From NCBI GenBank assembly GCA_016181265.1, contig JACOZP010000008.1, positions 84,156-132,582 on the forward strand: DNA of 48,427 nucleotides. Direction: 5' to 3'. The stretch comes from Candidatus Woesearchaeota archaeon (GTDB lineage: Archaea > Nanobdellota > Nanobdellia > Woesearchaeales > GW2011-AR9). Position 1 is the first letter of the stretch; each line of letters starts with the position of its first letter. Below the pieces are notes generated by a model. It had not been told where the DNA came from, did not search any database, and saw only the letters and a program-made list of their open reading frames with translations. Positions 1 through 8,731 of this stretch are shown here, piece after piece. A program made the translations under genes and the position numbers.

Positions 1-208
1 CTGCCTGGATGGAAAAGAACGCATCTGCCGTATTCCAGGTAGCCTGCGACGTGCGTTATGGGTACGTGAAAGTGATGTGGTGATCATCGAGCCCTGGGAG
101 TTGGGCGGCGACGAGAAAGGCGACGTGGTTTATAAGTATCGGGGAAAAGCAGAAGTGGAATTCTTAAAGAAGAGAGGATATCTTAAGAATTTGGAAGAAG
201 AGTTTTAG
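1..208 (+). CDS. eif1A: translation initiation factor aIF1A, C-terminal part (5' end outside window)
   Basis: This is the carboxy-terminal two thirds of archaeal initiation factor 1A, an OB-fold protein that binds the ribosomal A site and promotes scanning and start selection. The reading frame is open from base 2 and ends in TAG at 206-208. Visible family signatures are CLDGKERICRIPGSLRR, then WVRESDVVIIEPWELGG, and the conserved ending KAEVEFLKKRGYL. The start lies before the window. In many archaea eif1A sits next to rio1 and a KH-domain gene; here those genes are about 13 kb downstream, so the usual cluster is broken. Identification is firm; only the missing N-terminus is unknown. Confidence 0.95.
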   Translation, partial: CLDGKERICRIPGSLRRALWVRESDVVIIEPWELGGDEKGDVVYKYRGKAEVEFLKKRGYLKNLEEEF

Positions 209-297
209 TCTAGCTTGTCCTTCTTTAAACATTATATTCAGGAACAACGTCTCTTCCAGCGAAATACTTAAATATCGTTTTCTTTCACAATCTTAAT

Positions 298-936
298 ATG
301 AAACAACACCATCCTACCTTAAAATTGACTGTCTATACAGTCTTATTTGCTTTGCTTTTTTTTGGTTTACTACAAGTGGCCCTCCAATCACGAGGATATG
401 TTTTCGTTCTTGAAGCGCTCGGAACGTTGGTATTAGCGCTATTGGTATTCGCCGGCTGTCTTGCTTACTACAAAAGCAGAGGAGAACGAATATTTTTCGT
501 TGTCTTCCTCTTAGTTGTTGCTAATCTACTCTTACTGCGAGCATTTACCGGTTCGTTGTATGTGATCATGTTACTGGTTGCGTTCATCGGGTTTGGGATG
601 AGTTTTCCACGCCGAGGAGTGTGCCAGCCGTGTTGTGATCATGAGGGAAAAGAAGAACCACATAGCATGGTCTTTGACTCGCCGAAAACAGAAGAGGCAG
701 AAGTAAAGACGGTGAAGAGAGAGGCAAAGAAAGAAGCCAAATCCGAAGAGAAAACAGAAGACAAGAATGGGGCAACATTCAATCCTGGAAAGTATATGGC
801 GAGCACGAGGGGTAATGTCTTTCACGAAGCGAAATGCGACTGGGCGAAGAAGGTGAGCAAAACTCATCGCTTATGGTTTAATTCTAAGAAAGAAGCAGAA
901 GATAAGAATTATAAGCCACACAGTTGCGTGAATTAA
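298..936 (+). CDS. membrane protein with C-terminal Ada-like metal-binding domain
   Basis: The 212-residue product has three or four hydrophobic segments (about residues 8-27, 31-55, 64-80 and 83-103), a CQPCC cluster near 109-113, a charged Lys/Glu linker (about 125-158), and a C-terminal module from about 163. That module has the spacing F-H-x2-C-x-W-A...W-F-x-S-x2-E-A-x4-Y-x-P-x2-C, as in the small Ada-type metal-binding or competence-protein domain often attached to nucleases or membrane anchors. A TATA-like box (TACTTAAATATC, about 266-277) lies about 25 bases before the ATG, so the transcript is probably almost leaderless. The domain is inferred from pattern; the biological role is unknown. 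Confidence 0.75.
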   Translation: MKQHHPTLKLTVYTVLFALLFFGLLQVALQSRGYVFVLEALGTLVLALLVFAGCLAYYKSRGERIFFVVFLLVVANLLLLRAFTGSLYVIMLLVAFIGFGMSFPRRGVCQPCCDHEGKEEPHSMVFDSPKTEEAEVKTVKREAKKEAKSEEKTEDKNGATFNPGKYMASTRGNVFHEAKCDWAKKVSKTHRLWFNSKKEAEDKNYKPHSCVN

Positions 937-967
937 TTTTTTCATTTGATATTTTTGATTTGATGTC

Positions 968-1420
968 CTATCGATTTTGATCTTTTTCATCTCTCCAAAG
1001 ATGGTATATTAATCCGACTACCGCAAGAGAAATTGCTGCATCTGCCACATTGAATGCCGGCCAAAAACGGAGATCAATGAAATCAACCACATATCCACGA
1101 AAGAATCTGTCGATCAAGTTGCCGATCACTCCTCCTAAAAACAAAGCAGAGAACAGTTGGAGAGAATAGTGTTTTGGAATTTTGTGATAATATAAGATCA
1201 TTCCCAAGCTGACGAGTAGCGAAATTATTCCAAGAATGATTGTTTTGTCTTGAAATAAACCAAAACCAGCACCGGTGTTGGTGATGAGATGAAGGTCAGC
1301 AATGAGAAGGTTCCATTCCGGCCTAAGAATTACAACGAGGAACTTGGTGACTTGATCAAGAAGAACGGTGGCTGCGGTAATGATACTAAAGAATAAGCCA
1401 AAGTTCTGTTTATCTACCAT
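968..1420 (-). CDS. lspA: lipoprotein signal peptidase (signal peptidase II)
   Basis: LspA is a four-helix membrane aspartyl protease that cuts the signal peptide of lipidated preproteins just before the lipobox cysteine. The 150-residue protein has the family blocks in order: DQVTKFLV near residue 22, the NTGAGFG substrate-site motif near 47, GGVIGNLIDR with the first catalytic Asp near 104, and FNVADAAIS with the second near 124. Length matches bacterial LspA (150-170). It overlaps the upstream gene by 7 bases and is probably co-transcribed. LspA is absent from most studied archaea but occurs in some DPANN genomes. Two proteins in this window (7381 and 20976) carry fitting lipoboxes. No Lgt or Lnt homologue is visible here. 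Confidence 0.92.
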   Translation of the reverse strand: MVDKQNFGLFFSIITAATVLLDQVTKFLVVILRPEWNLLIADLHLITNTGAGFGLFQDKTIILGIISLLVSLGMILYYHKIPKHYSLQLFSALFLGGVIGNLIDRFFRGYVVDFIDLRFWPAFNVADAAISLAVVGLIYHLWRDEKDQNR

Positions 1421-1797
1421 AAGCGCTGTTGCTGCCGTTGAGGAGGACTTCCCGTTGTACGTTCCACATTCGCAAGACGTTGGTCAAGAGAAGCGATAAG
1501 CGCTTTAATGGTGTCAAGTTTGCTGTTGATCAATTCTAGATCACGATTGAGATTTTCAGAAGTCGGTGGGGCCACGGGAGAAGAGATTGTTCTTAGTGGA
1601 GCAGCACCAGGGAAGCGGGCAGGAGGAGGGCTTTGCGGCATCTCAAAAGCTGATTTTTCCTCTTCAAACCCGGGCGGAGGAGTGTTGAAGAGATCTGGCT
1701 GTGCCCCCGGGAAATCGTTTCCTAATTCTTTCTGAGCAATCTGATCGAAATCAAGATCGCCGTCTTTACGGTGAAATAGTTTGTCGAATAGACCCAT
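1414..1797 (-). CDS. proline-rich coiled-coil protein of unknown function
   Basis: The 127-residue product is soluble by appearance. It has a basic N-terminus (MGLFDKLFHRKDGD), a low-complexity Pro/Glu/Ala middle (about residues 30-75), and a C-terminal heptad-like helix (about 83-113) ending in a Gln/Arg-rich tail. Proteins of this architecture sit beside envelope or division genes in DPANN genomes, but I do not recognise a named family. A TATA-like CTTTAAATC (minus strand, about 1823-1832) suggests transcription starts next to the ATG and continues into lspA, which overlaps its last bases. Confidence 0.7.
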   Translation of the reverse strand: MGLFDKLFHRKDGDLDFDQIAQKELGNDFPGAQPDLFNTPPPGFEEEKSAFEMPQSPPPARFPGAAPLRTISSPVAPPTSENLNRDLELINSKLDTIKALIASLDQRLANVERTTGSPPQRQQQRLW

Positions 1798-1824
1798 TAG
1801 AAAGGAGAGATAATCTTAATGGAT

Positions 1825-2424
1825 TTAAAGGTTTCTGAAAGTGTATGCTCTTTCTGCGAGTACTGGTTGAAGCTCAGTTACAGGAACTGAATGTCGCGCA
1901 GTATCAGAGATTAAGCGGGCAACAAGAGTTGAAATATCTTGATGTGATAGTACTGCAATCAGTCCTGTTTCTGGTTTCCATCCCCCTTTAGACCAGTCTT
2001 CCATCGAAAAAGCAGCGTAAGGAGTATCAACCCTTAATAAATTAAAGTTTTCCCATCCTGGTTGTTGGAAGAGACGAGGAGGTTCACCATCGAGATAGTC
2101 TAAAGGTAATGGTGTTTCTGTGATCTTGTTAAATATGATTCCGAGATCAAGACCACGTGTTCCACGATCTTCAAATCCTCCCGTCTTAAGATCATTGTAA
2201 AAGGAAATTAATCTGCGGCAATAATCTTCTTTACTTCTCCCAGGATGCACTTGCCAGTATACTGATGAATAACCTAAACCGTCGTAACGCGTTGCATAAA
2301 ATAGAGAATCATCACCACTTCTGAGAGCGATCTTTTCTGCATTGAATTCCGCAACTCGTTCAGTTGTGATCGTCAATGGAGCCATCTCATCATTGAGAAG
2401 ATCGATGCTTATAAGCTTTGTCAA
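1825..2424 (-). CDS. conserved hypothetical protein, partner of the M29-like peptidase
   Basis: A 199-residue soluble protein without membrane segments, cysteine clusters or a motif I can name. Its start overlaps the end of the upstream peptidase-like gene by four bases (ATGA type), so the two are almost certainly translated from one message and may act together. The sequence contains several aromatic patches (YSSVYWQVHPG, WSKGGWKPETG) and an ISTLVARLISDTARH helix near the end. No function can be assigned from sequence alone. Confidence 0.7.
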   Translation of the reverse strand: MTKLISIDLLNDEMAPLTITTERVAEFNAEKIALRSGDDSLFYATRYDGLGYSSVYWQVHPGRSKEDYCRRLISFYNDLKTGGFEDRGTRGLDLGIIFNKITETPLPLDYLDGEPPRLFQQPGWENFNLLRVDTPYAAFSMEDWSKGGWKPETGLIAVLSHQDISTLVARLISDTARHSVPVTELQPVLAERAYTFRNL

Positions 2425-3437
2425 ACAATATATTCCCCATCTTTCATGATCTGCGTTTCACCAATAGATACGTCCTTTACTAAGCAGAAGATGTCGATAT
2501 GATATTTCTGAAAGACTTTCCGACCTAGTTTCTTGCCGTACATGGCGTGTTTTAAGCCTAATGAGAAATGCATCCCGGCGAAACGTTCAAAGGCAGTAGG
2601 TTCGTCGAGACGAGAGTGATATCCAAGATGTTTGTTGAGACCGAAACCGATTTCACGGACCTGAACGGCGTGGTTAACTTCTTCTTCACGGATCAGCTCG
2701 ATTATTTCTTCGAACTCGAGAGGGCCGTTATGACTTACAAGACAGCCATCTTTGATGGTGACAATAAAAGGAGTAGTAAACTGAGTGTGATGATTTTTTC
2801 CTGGAAAGCCGAAAACGAGGAGTTTGCCATTCATCCGGTCTAATTCTTTGGCCTCGGTAAAAATCTCACCAATAGGAAAGCCTGCAGAGATGATCTCTGT
2901 TTCCGTGAAATGACCGGTGTTCTTGATCGGCTTTTCAAAGGAGGAATGAACTTCAAGGACGAGTCCGTCTTTTGATTCAATACGAAGCGAATTGTTTTCA
3001 AGAAGAAGTTTTTCTAAAGTATCTGTCGCTTGGACATAATAGGGCGTATCGTACTTTAACGATTTAATGTAGTTTTCAATTTGTTCTTCAGTGTTATACG
3101 CTAAACGGGCATGTTCGATGACACGATGACCGGCCCGAAAGAGATCAGCACGGAGACGGTGTTTGGTCATGCGAAATGATGTACTTTGGACGAGAATAAC
3201 TAAAGAATGAGGAGGGAGTGCTTGAAGGCGGGAGATGATGGCTTCCTCTGGCTGGAGATCAACATCAATAATCTCATGTGGACCTGCACCGATCACTGTA
3301 CTATATGCTTCTGCAAGAAGTCTAGATAAAACGCTTTTGTGGTCGTAGAGTAAGAGAGCGAACTGGCTTTTAGTGAGATGATAGTTTTTCAGCAAGATAT
3401 CTTGTGCATTTTGCAATGCCTGGTCCTGGATATTCAT
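2421..3437 (-). CDS. M29 (AmpS/aminopeptidase T) family metallopeptidase-like protein
   Basis: M29 enzymes are two-metal aminopeptidases. This 338-residue product shows the family ending in order: a GFPIGEIFTEAKEL segment (about residues 188-201, equivalent to the G-PxGEVF block), REIGFGLN with a candidate Glu ligand (about 262-269), GMHFSLGLKHA with a candidate His ligand (about 288-298), and YHIDIF carrying the paired His and Asp ligands near 313-317. The N-terminal half is the less conserved lobe. A shared palindromic TATA region at 3450-3465 can drive both this gene and the plus-strand gene at 3492. The fold assignment is good; activity is inferred. It could be a specialised archaeal relative rather than a general aminopeptidase. 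Confidence 0.75.
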   Translation of the reverse strand: MNIQDQALQNAQDILLKNYHLTKSQFALLLYDHKSVLSRLLAEAYSTVIGAGPHEIIDVDLQPEEAIISRLQALPPHSLVILVQSTSFRMTKHRLRADLFRAGHRVIEHARLAYNTEEQIENYIKSLKYDTPYYVQATDTLEKLLLENNSLRIESKDGLVLEVHSSFEKPIKNTGHFTETEIISAGFPIGEIFTEAKELDRMNGKLLVFGFPGKNHHTQFTTPFIVTIKDGCLVSHNGPLEFEEIIELIREEEVNHAVQVREIGFGLNKHLGYHSRLDEPTAFERFAGMHFSLGLKHAMYGKKLGRKVFQKYHIDIFCLVKDVSIGETQIMKDGEYIV

Positions 3438-3449
3438 TCCCCAAGCTAT

Positions 3450-3465
3450 TCCAGCAAAACTTTAA
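3450..3465. promoter_or_regulatory. shared divergent TATA region
   Basis: The sequence AACTTTAATAAAGTAT lies between the divergent starts at 3437 (minus) and 3492 (plus). It is nearly palindromic (ACTTTA/TAAAGT), and each strand reads as an archaeal TATA box about 20-30 bases from its start codon. One TBP site may therefore serve both directions. Confidence 0.5.
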
Positions 3466-3491
3466 TAAAGTATCTTCATTATTTTTAAGAG

Positions 3492-3719
3492 ATGGCAACG
3501 GAAAATAAAGATACATCGGAAAAAATAGGATTTCATAAAGGTTCTTTGGCAACACTGACCAAAGAACGTGAGGAGTTATTACGTATCCTCCAAATCGTGG
3601 AACAGTTGATGCAGATGCACGTGAAAGAACTGAAAGACTTAGGTATTGATCTTGTTGCACAAGCAAAAGATGTGCAGAAGTTGAAAGGAAAAAAACCTAT
3701 TGAAGACGTTTTAAAATAA
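3492..3719 (+). CDS. small helical protein of unknown function
   Basis: A 75-residue, highly charged, all-helical protein. A long amphipathic helix (about residues 20-50, TKEREELLRILQIVEQLMQM) is followed by a lysine-rich tail. It has no membrane segment and no cysteines. Its promoter is the shared TATA region just upstream. Length and composition resemble small conserved proteins of DPANN archaea, but no family is recognised. Confidence 0.65.
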   Translation: MATENKDTSEKIGFHKGSLATLTKEREELLRILQIVEQLMQMHVKELKDLGIDLVAQAKDVQKLKGKKPIEDVLK

Positions 3720-3743
3720 AAGACGTTTTATAGTTCTGATCAA

Positions 3744-4178
3744 ATGCTCGTTAGACAAATTGAATATGGTTCTACTGAGTATCACGAAGCAGTCCATTTA
3801 AGAGATTTAATACTACGCCAACCATTGGGATTACATCTTGATCCAAAAGATTTACTAAAAGAAAGAAGCGACCTCCATATTGGCTGTTTTGAAAATAATA
3901 AACTTGTTGGTACTATTAATACTCACTCCTAAAGATAAAGATATTATCCAAATGAGACAGGTTGCCGTAGACAATAAACAGCAACGCAAAGGTGTCGGCT
4001 CAATGTTAGTTACATTTGCTGAGAAAATAGCAAGTCAACATCGTTTTTCAAGAGTTGTCCTCAGTGCGAGGACCATGGTATTAAGCTTTTAGCTCAAAGC
4101 AGGGTATAAAACTATCGGAGAAGAATATATAGCAAAAGCACAAATATTTCTCATATTGAGATGATAAAATTACTTTAG
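3744..4178 (+). pseudogene. decayed GNAT acetyltransferase gene with several frameshifts
   Basis: A GNAT-fold N-acetyltransferase can be pieced together from successive frames. Bases 3744-3932 give the N-terminal half ending in NNKLVGTI. A second frame up to 4092 gives LTPKDKDIIQMRQVAVDNK, then the acetyl-CoA binding loop QQRKGVGSMLVTFAE and VVLSAR. A third frame supplies KAGYKTIGEEYIAKA, and a fourth supplies ISHIEMIKLL, ending in TAG at 4176-4178. Each piece matches its expected place in the family, so at least three indels separate the frames. A single gene of about 145 codons was present and is now broken. Sequencing error is possible but would need several separate faults within 300 bases. 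Confidence 0.75.
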
Positions 4179-4219
4179 AAATCATAAAATAAACTAAAAA
4201 AAGAAAAATCTTTAATTCT

Positions 4220-4918
4220 CTAGCGGCGGAAGAGCATCCCTAAAAGGAAGATCACTACTGCTAGCAAGACAATAACACCAGCGACAAGCCAGACAGTTTG
4301 ACGGCCCTGATCCCAAGAGGAAGAAAGGGTTTTGTCTACTGTTACTGTTGCGGTGACAGCTGATGTTGGCTGAGAAGGTCCAGCATTTAAGGTGCTGACA
4401 ACAACATCTGATTGTTGAGCAGCAGCGGTAGGTGTTGGAGCAGGAACTGCTTCTTTCCAACCATATTCATTGATGGCGACGTTGGAAGCAGCCATACTTT
4501 TTCCTTCAGCAAGGACTTCGGTGATCTCATCACGAACGTCGTTGATGTCATTCTTGAGATCGCGAAGATCATCCAAAAGGTCTTCTTTACTGGCACAATC
4601 CTCTGCGTCTTCGACATCCTCTTTAAGATCACGAACGTCGTCAGCAAGATCATCAAGATCGTCATCAAGATTCTGTAAGCGGAACGCATTGAGATTTTGC
4701 CTTTCGCTGTCATGGTCCATAAGACTTACTTTATATTCGCTTCTGTAATGGAAGAAATCATCTTCCATATCATAAAATTCACTGCGAAGATCTTTGTAAT
4801 CTGCTTTCTCAGAGACTACGCAGAGATCACTATCGCTTCCACCCGCCACAGCGAAGGAGCTAAGCATTAATGATAACACAAATACCATTGCTATTAATCG
4901 TTTAATCATTTCACGCAC
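4220..4918 (-). CDS. secreted, membrane-anchored acidic coiled-coil protein
   Basis: The 232-residue product has an N-terminal signal peptide (about residues 1-25, with cleavage plausible after AVA), a strongly acidic heptad region (about 40-140) with repeated D-D-L-x-D-L-x-x-D patterns, a Pro/Thr/Ala/Val linker (about 155-195), and one C-terminal membrane helix (about 208-229) ending in RR. This suits a stalk on the outer face of the cell held by its C-terminal helix. No enzymatic motif is visible. TATA-like TATATAAAC (minus strand about 4953-4961) lies upstream. Function is unknown; a surface or cell-contact role is inference only. Confidence 0.75.
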   Translation of the reverse strand: MREMIKRLIAMVFVLSLMLSSFAVAGGSDSDLCVVSEKADYKDLRSEFYDMEDDFFHYRSEYKVSLMDHDSERQNLNAFRLQNLDDDLDDLADDVRDLKEDVEDAEDCASKEDLLDDLRDLKNDINDVRDEITEVLAEGKSMAASNVAINEYGWKEAVPAPTPTAAAQQSDVVVSTLNAGPSQPTSAVTATVTVDKTLSSSWDQGRQTVWLVAGVIVLLAVVIFLLGMLFRR

Positions 4919-5014
4919 CCCGATTGGTTTTAGAGGTGTTTTGGAAGAAAAGGCTATATAAACTTTGCGGAATTGAGCTACTTTTGAGTAGTATCCTGGT
5001 GGTTACGAAAGGGT

Positions 5015-5491
5015 CTACAAAATAATTTCCCCGCGGTGTGTTTTGGGCAAGAAGTTAAAGATCTTTCTTTCTTTGTAGGAAGCACAGCCCAGTACATCAT
5101 CTTCATAGGTTACAATGAGCAAACGGTTTTCCTCTCCGAGATCTTTTTTGAGGTCAACGCCGGCAAAATAAGCTCTGGTCTCAATTTTCGTCAGAGGCAA
5201 GACATTCTTTAATGTTACTTTATTCTTGCGTGCTTCGTGGTATAATAACTGTGCACCTTCTTTGCTAAGGCGAAGATGGCCAGGTTTGATTTCACCGAAG
5301 TATAATCCGAGGCGATCAATGTGCAATCTATCTAAATCGATCTGAGCTAATTCTCGGTTGACGACAAAGATGCGATCTTTTTCGTTTTGGAGGTAAGCAT
5401 AATTCTCTTCGAGCGCATAGCCAAACTCTTTGACCAATAGTTCTTTGATCGCTTTGATTTCTCTAGTATTAAGGATTTTAAGTTTCTGCAT
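5015..5491 (-). CDS. PUA-like RNA-binding protein (Fmu/NOL1 C-terminal-domain type)
   Basis: A 158-residue protein resembling the PUA-like RNA-binding domain found at the C-terminus of RsmF/NOL1-type rRNA methyltransferases, but standing alone. It has an N-terminal helix pair (about residues 8-24), the LGLYFGEIKPGHLRLSKEGA block (about 82-101), and a C-terminal strand set that includes RAYFAGVDL and EDDVLGCASYKE. It begins three bases after the stop of the aIF5B gene, so the two form an operon and a translation or ribosome role is likely. No catalytic motif is present. Family assignment is by pattern and moderately sure. Confidence 0.65.
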   Translation of the reverse strand: MQKLKILNTREIKAIKELLVKEFGYALEENYAYLQNEKDRIFVVNRELAQIDLDRLHIDRLGLYFGEIKPGHLRLSKEGAQLLYHEARKNKVTLKNVLPLTKIETRAYFAGVDLKKDLGEENRLLIVTYEDDVLGCASYKERKIFNFLPKTHRGEIIL

Positions 5492-5494
5492 GGT

Positions 5495-7282
5495 CTATCC
5501 CACTCCCCAGACGGGATCATGTTTCCGTTTGATCTCGGCAATCTCTTTGAGAATTTCTAATTCATTTTTGGATAAGTATTTCTTTAGCACTTTTAATTTC
5601 TTAAAGTGTTCTTCTGGGATGTCAGTATACAGGAAATCACCCTCCTGAACTTGACGGCCGATGGTGACGTCATCCATGGCCATAGCTAATTGTTTTCCTT
5701 GTTCAGCAGTATTGATGTTATCTTGGCCTTCTTTCATACTTTTTACGGTCGTAAGCCGTCTGCCATTTTTATCCATAATCGGATCACCCGCACGGATCTT
5801 GCCGACTTCGATCTCTACACCAGCGATGGCGGGATTATTCTGACGGAAGACGTAGCCCTTAAGTAAAAGAAACTTACAGGGTCGGATGAGAGTAGACAAT
5901 TCACGCAGTTCAATCTCTTTTTTGAGATTGCTGATGTGCTGCTCGTAATCCTCAATCACTTTATAGATGACGTCGTGAGCAATAACTTTTAATCCTTTGA
6001 CTTTACAATATTCTTCAATGTCGGGTGGTATGGACACATTGAAGCCAAGCAGAATGCCATAAAACTCATTCTTATCACGGATGGATTCTACTTGGGAGAT
6101 GTCACGTTTGGTAATGGTTCCTAAATTGGCGGAGGAAATAGGGACCTGCTTTTCTTGTAAAAGTACTTTTAATGCTTCTAGACCGCCAATCGTGTCAGCT
6201 TTGATAATAACACCAACTTCGTCGCTTTCTTGGACGAGAACTTCACCGATCTCTTGTTGGACTTCCTCTTTGAGACGAGCGATATCTTCTTCTTTGCCAG
6301 AGCAGGAACGAAGAGGCATGCCTGCAACGGCTTTATCCAAACCGGGGGCGGCGATCTTAACGCCGGTGGCGGCAAATACTTCTTTGACATTTTGGAATTT
6401 ACTTTTTTTCTCCCGCATCTCAGCTAGTTCTGCGGGTTCTAAGAGCGCGCGGATTTTAGTGACAATCGGGCCATCGATTCCGCCGATGACAATAGTATCA
6501 TTGACAGTTAGATGCCCGTTATAAATAATGGTATTAAGGGTTGTCCCAAGACCTTTCTCTTCGGTGACTTCGAGAAGCGTGCCTTTAGCATTTCCCTCTT
6601 CCTCAATCTGCAACTTAGCTTCGAAATATTTTTGTGCTAGACCAGTTAAAACCATGAGGAGTTCAGGGATGCCCTGACCAGTCAATGCGGAAACAGGAAT
6701 AATGGCTAATTGTTTCGTGTAATCCTGCACGCGGTCGAAACGTTCTGCCTGCAATCCTAACTCGTTAAATTTGCCGACAAGGTCGTACATCTTCTTTTCG
6801 AATTCGCCCTGAATAGAATAGTCTAAACTGTTGATTGCCTCTAATAAGAGGGTTTGCTGGTTCCATTTCCAGCCGTGGATGAGATCGATCTTGTTGGCAG
6901 CGATGATGAAAGGAACTTTATGTGCTCGTAAAATTTCAATGGATTCTAAAGTCTGAGGTTTGAATCCTTCATTGATGTCGACGACAAGAATGGCTATGTC
7001 AGCTAAACTGCCACCGCGCTTGCGCAGAGAAGTGAATGCAGCGTGACCTGGCGTGTCGATGGTCAGAAGACCAGGAACGGTCATTTTTCTTCCTGAAAGA
7101 TCGAGCAGTTTGCCGCAGATTTTTTTGATGGTGTCAAGAGGGATAATAGAGACGCCGATGGCTTGGGTGATCGCTCCCGCTTCGCCAGCAGCGACAGCAC
7201 TGCGACGAATCTTGTCAAGGAGAGATGTTTTTCCGTGATCAACATGCCCAACGACGGTTACTAAGACTTTGCGGGTAATCAT
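5495..7282 (-). CDS. infB: translation initiation factor aIF5B (IF-2 type GTPase)
   Basis: aIF5B is the GTPase that promotes ribosomal subunit joining and initiator tRNA placement. The 595-residue protein has G1 GHVDHGKT at residues 12-19, G3 DTPGH at 76-80 and G4 NKID at 130-133. The beta-barrel domain II, domain III (a long stretch around the VIIKADTIGGLEALK block) and domain IV with its linker helix follow. Length matches compact archaeal IF5B, and no intein is present. A TATA-like AAGTATAAATTT (minus strand about 7312-7323) lies upstream. The PUA-like gene follows in the same operon. Identification is firm. Confidence 0.97.
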   Translation of the reverse strand: MITRKVLVTVVGHVDHGKTSLLDKIRRSAVAAGEAGAITQAIGVSIIPLDTIKKICGKLLDLSGRKMTVPGLLTIDTPGHAAFTSLRKRGGSLADIAILVVDINEGFKPQTLESIEILRAHKVPFIIAANKIDLIHGWKWNQQTLLLEAINSLDYSIQGEFEKKMYDLVGKFNELGLQAERFDRVQDYTKQLAIIPVSALTGQGIPELLMVLTGLAQKYFEAKLQIEEEGNAKGTLLEVTEEKGLGTTLNTIIYNGHLTVNDTIVIGGIDGPIVTKIRALLEPAELAEMREKKSKFQNVKEVFAATGVKIAAPGLDKAVAGMPLRSCSGKEEDIARLKEEVQQEIGEVLVQESDEVGVIIKADTIGGLEALKVLLQEKQVPISSANLGTITKRDISQVESIRDKNEFYGILLGFNVSIPPDIEEYCKVKGLKVIAHDVIYKVIEDYEQHISNLKKEIELRELSTLIRPCKFLLLKGYVFRQNNPAIAGVEIEVGKIRAGDPIMDKNGRRLTTVKSMKEGQDNINTAEQGKQLAMAMDDVTIGRQVQEGDFLYTDIPEEHFKKLKVLKKYLSKNELEILKEIAEIKRKHDPVWGVG

Positions 7283-7380
7283 GAAGAGTTCTTTGGGAGT
7301 GTTATTTTTAAATTTATACTTTTTAAGAGCGTTTTTCGAAGACAGTAATTGTTATATAGGATTCTCTTTCAGGAACGTGG

Positions 7381-8601
7381 ATGTTAGAAAGAATAACTCA
7401 TTCTTTGTTGGGAAGAGCCATGCTAACAGGGCTGGCGGCGGCAGTTGTTGCTTGTTCTCCAGGAAGATTATCAGATGCGGATTCAGATGCAAATGTTCGT
7501 GCCCGAGGGGATGATGCTCACACTGTTTATTCTGGACGCGTGAATATTCTACGTGATGTTAATTCAATCGGAGGAAAAGAGGGTGATTCTGAGGGAGAAA
7601 GAGAGGGTAACGAGGGAATTGATACTACGAGAACAAGCCCATCCGCTGAAGAGAGAGCGAATTACAGAGAGGAAGCAGTTCTGAAAGAGAAAGTAGAACT
7701 GGAAGTACAATGTGATGAAACGTCGCCGTGTTATTGCGATTCGCTGAGGACAATACGAGGAACGGTAGCGTATGCTCGACCAGTCGTTTCTGATTATACG
7801 ATCGCGTTCGTGCAAGGAAATGATGACGTTGCTCTGTTAGATATTCCTTCGGAGGAAATTGTTCCCCTTGCTTCGTGGAAGGGAAAAGAATTATTCTTGT
7901 CGGGACATTATCTTTCAGGAGTTGTTAATAAAGAGATGTCAGAAAGTGAATGCCAATTAGTGAACTTAGTTTCGGGAGAAATACTTTATGAGGGAATTTG
8001 TCCAAAAGATATTGATCAGACATTTTATGTTTCGCAAGATGGAGAGGAGCTGGTCGTGGGGAATTCTTTTTTTGCGGAGGAATTAGCTTGGTTAAACAGT
8101 TCAGTGAGTGTCGCTCATCCAAGGTTCAATTACAAGATGGAGACAGTTACATTTGCGGGAGAGACAGGGGATGGCAAGGAAGAATCAATCTATCTTTGGA
8201 AATTTGTGGATGAACTGTTCTTCCCGCTGCCAAAACCAGATGGGGCGAGGGATAGTCATCCATTATTGAAGGATGGTTCTTTGTTATTTACTCGAGATGA
8301 AGGGCAAGGAGTTATCCGTTTGATGCGGTATGATTATGAATGGGATGATATCTTTGAGGAATTTTGGGGGAGCGAGAGTTATACGAAAAGAGCAGCGTTT
8401 AACGGGACGACGCTGGTTTCAGTAGTCGCGGGGAATTTATTGGAGGGATATAATATCAAAACGGGCGAAAAAGGGGTGTTTGATATTGGTGTGGACGGGA
8501 CTGTCCCCGGTCTTGATGCGATGTACGTGGCGTGGGCAAAAGGGGGAATGCTGGTGTATTGCGAATTGAAAGATGGGTGGAAAGGGAAGGAAGATTTTTA
8601 A
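7381..8601 (+). CDS. secreted lipoprotein, probable beta-propeller-like ectodomain
   Basis: A 406-residue product (or 393 if translation starts at the second Met, 7420). Its short N-terminus has a hydrophobic stretch followed by AVVAC, a lipobox with Cys25 as the predicted lipidation site, so it should be a substrate of the LspA encoded at 968-1420. A low-complexity Asp/Arg/Glu region (about 30-105) follows, then a beta-rich ectodomain with repeated strand-turn patterns (for example DVALLDIPSEEIVPLASWKG and ESIYLWKFVDELFF) that resembles WD40/TolB-like propeller blades. A CDETSPCYCDS cysteine group near 117 may form disulfides. Specific function is unknown. Confidence 0.7.
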   Translation: MLERITHSLLGRAMLTGLAAAVVACSPGRLSDADSDANVRARGDDAHTVYSGRVNILRDVNSIGGKEGDSEGEREGNEGIDTTRTSPSAEERANYREEAVLKEKVELEVQCDETSPCYCDSLRTIRGTVAYARPVVSDYTIAFVQGNDDVALLDIPSEEIVPLASWKGKELFLSGHYLSGVVNKEMSESECQLVNLVSGEILYEGICPKDIDQTFYVSQDGEELVVGNSFFAEELAWLNSSVSVAHPRFNYKMETVTFAGETGDGKEESIYLWKFVDELFFPLPKPDGARDSHPLLKDGSLLFTRDEGQGVIRLMRYDYEWDDIFEEFWGSESYTKRAAFNGTTLVSVVAGNLLEGYNIKTGEKGVFDIGVDGTVPGLDAMYVAWAKGGMLVYCELKDGWKGKEDF

Positions 8602-8731
8602 ATAATCCTCTCTTTTTCCTCTTTAAACCCAGCGTTGCAATGCCCTGATGATGACCATGATTTAGGGAGTTATCCGCTGGGGTCATTCTTGAAATGATTC
8701 TATAGATTAAAAAAGAGCAAAAATAAGTTCT
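8602..8731. other. convergent intergenic region with pyrimidine tracts
   Basis: The 130 bases between the convergent genes hold a pyrimidine-rich tract just after 8601 (CCTCTCTTTTTCCTCTTT), suitable as a plus-strand terminator. A run of A residues at 8709-8714 reads as oligo-U on the minus strand. A TGATGATGA string lies at 8645-8653, but no convincing paired D box is present. Confidence 0.4.

Noticed and set aside
8640-8710. Possible C/D box RNA (TGATGATGA) between convergent genes.
   Set aside because: No proper D or D' box and no closing stem.
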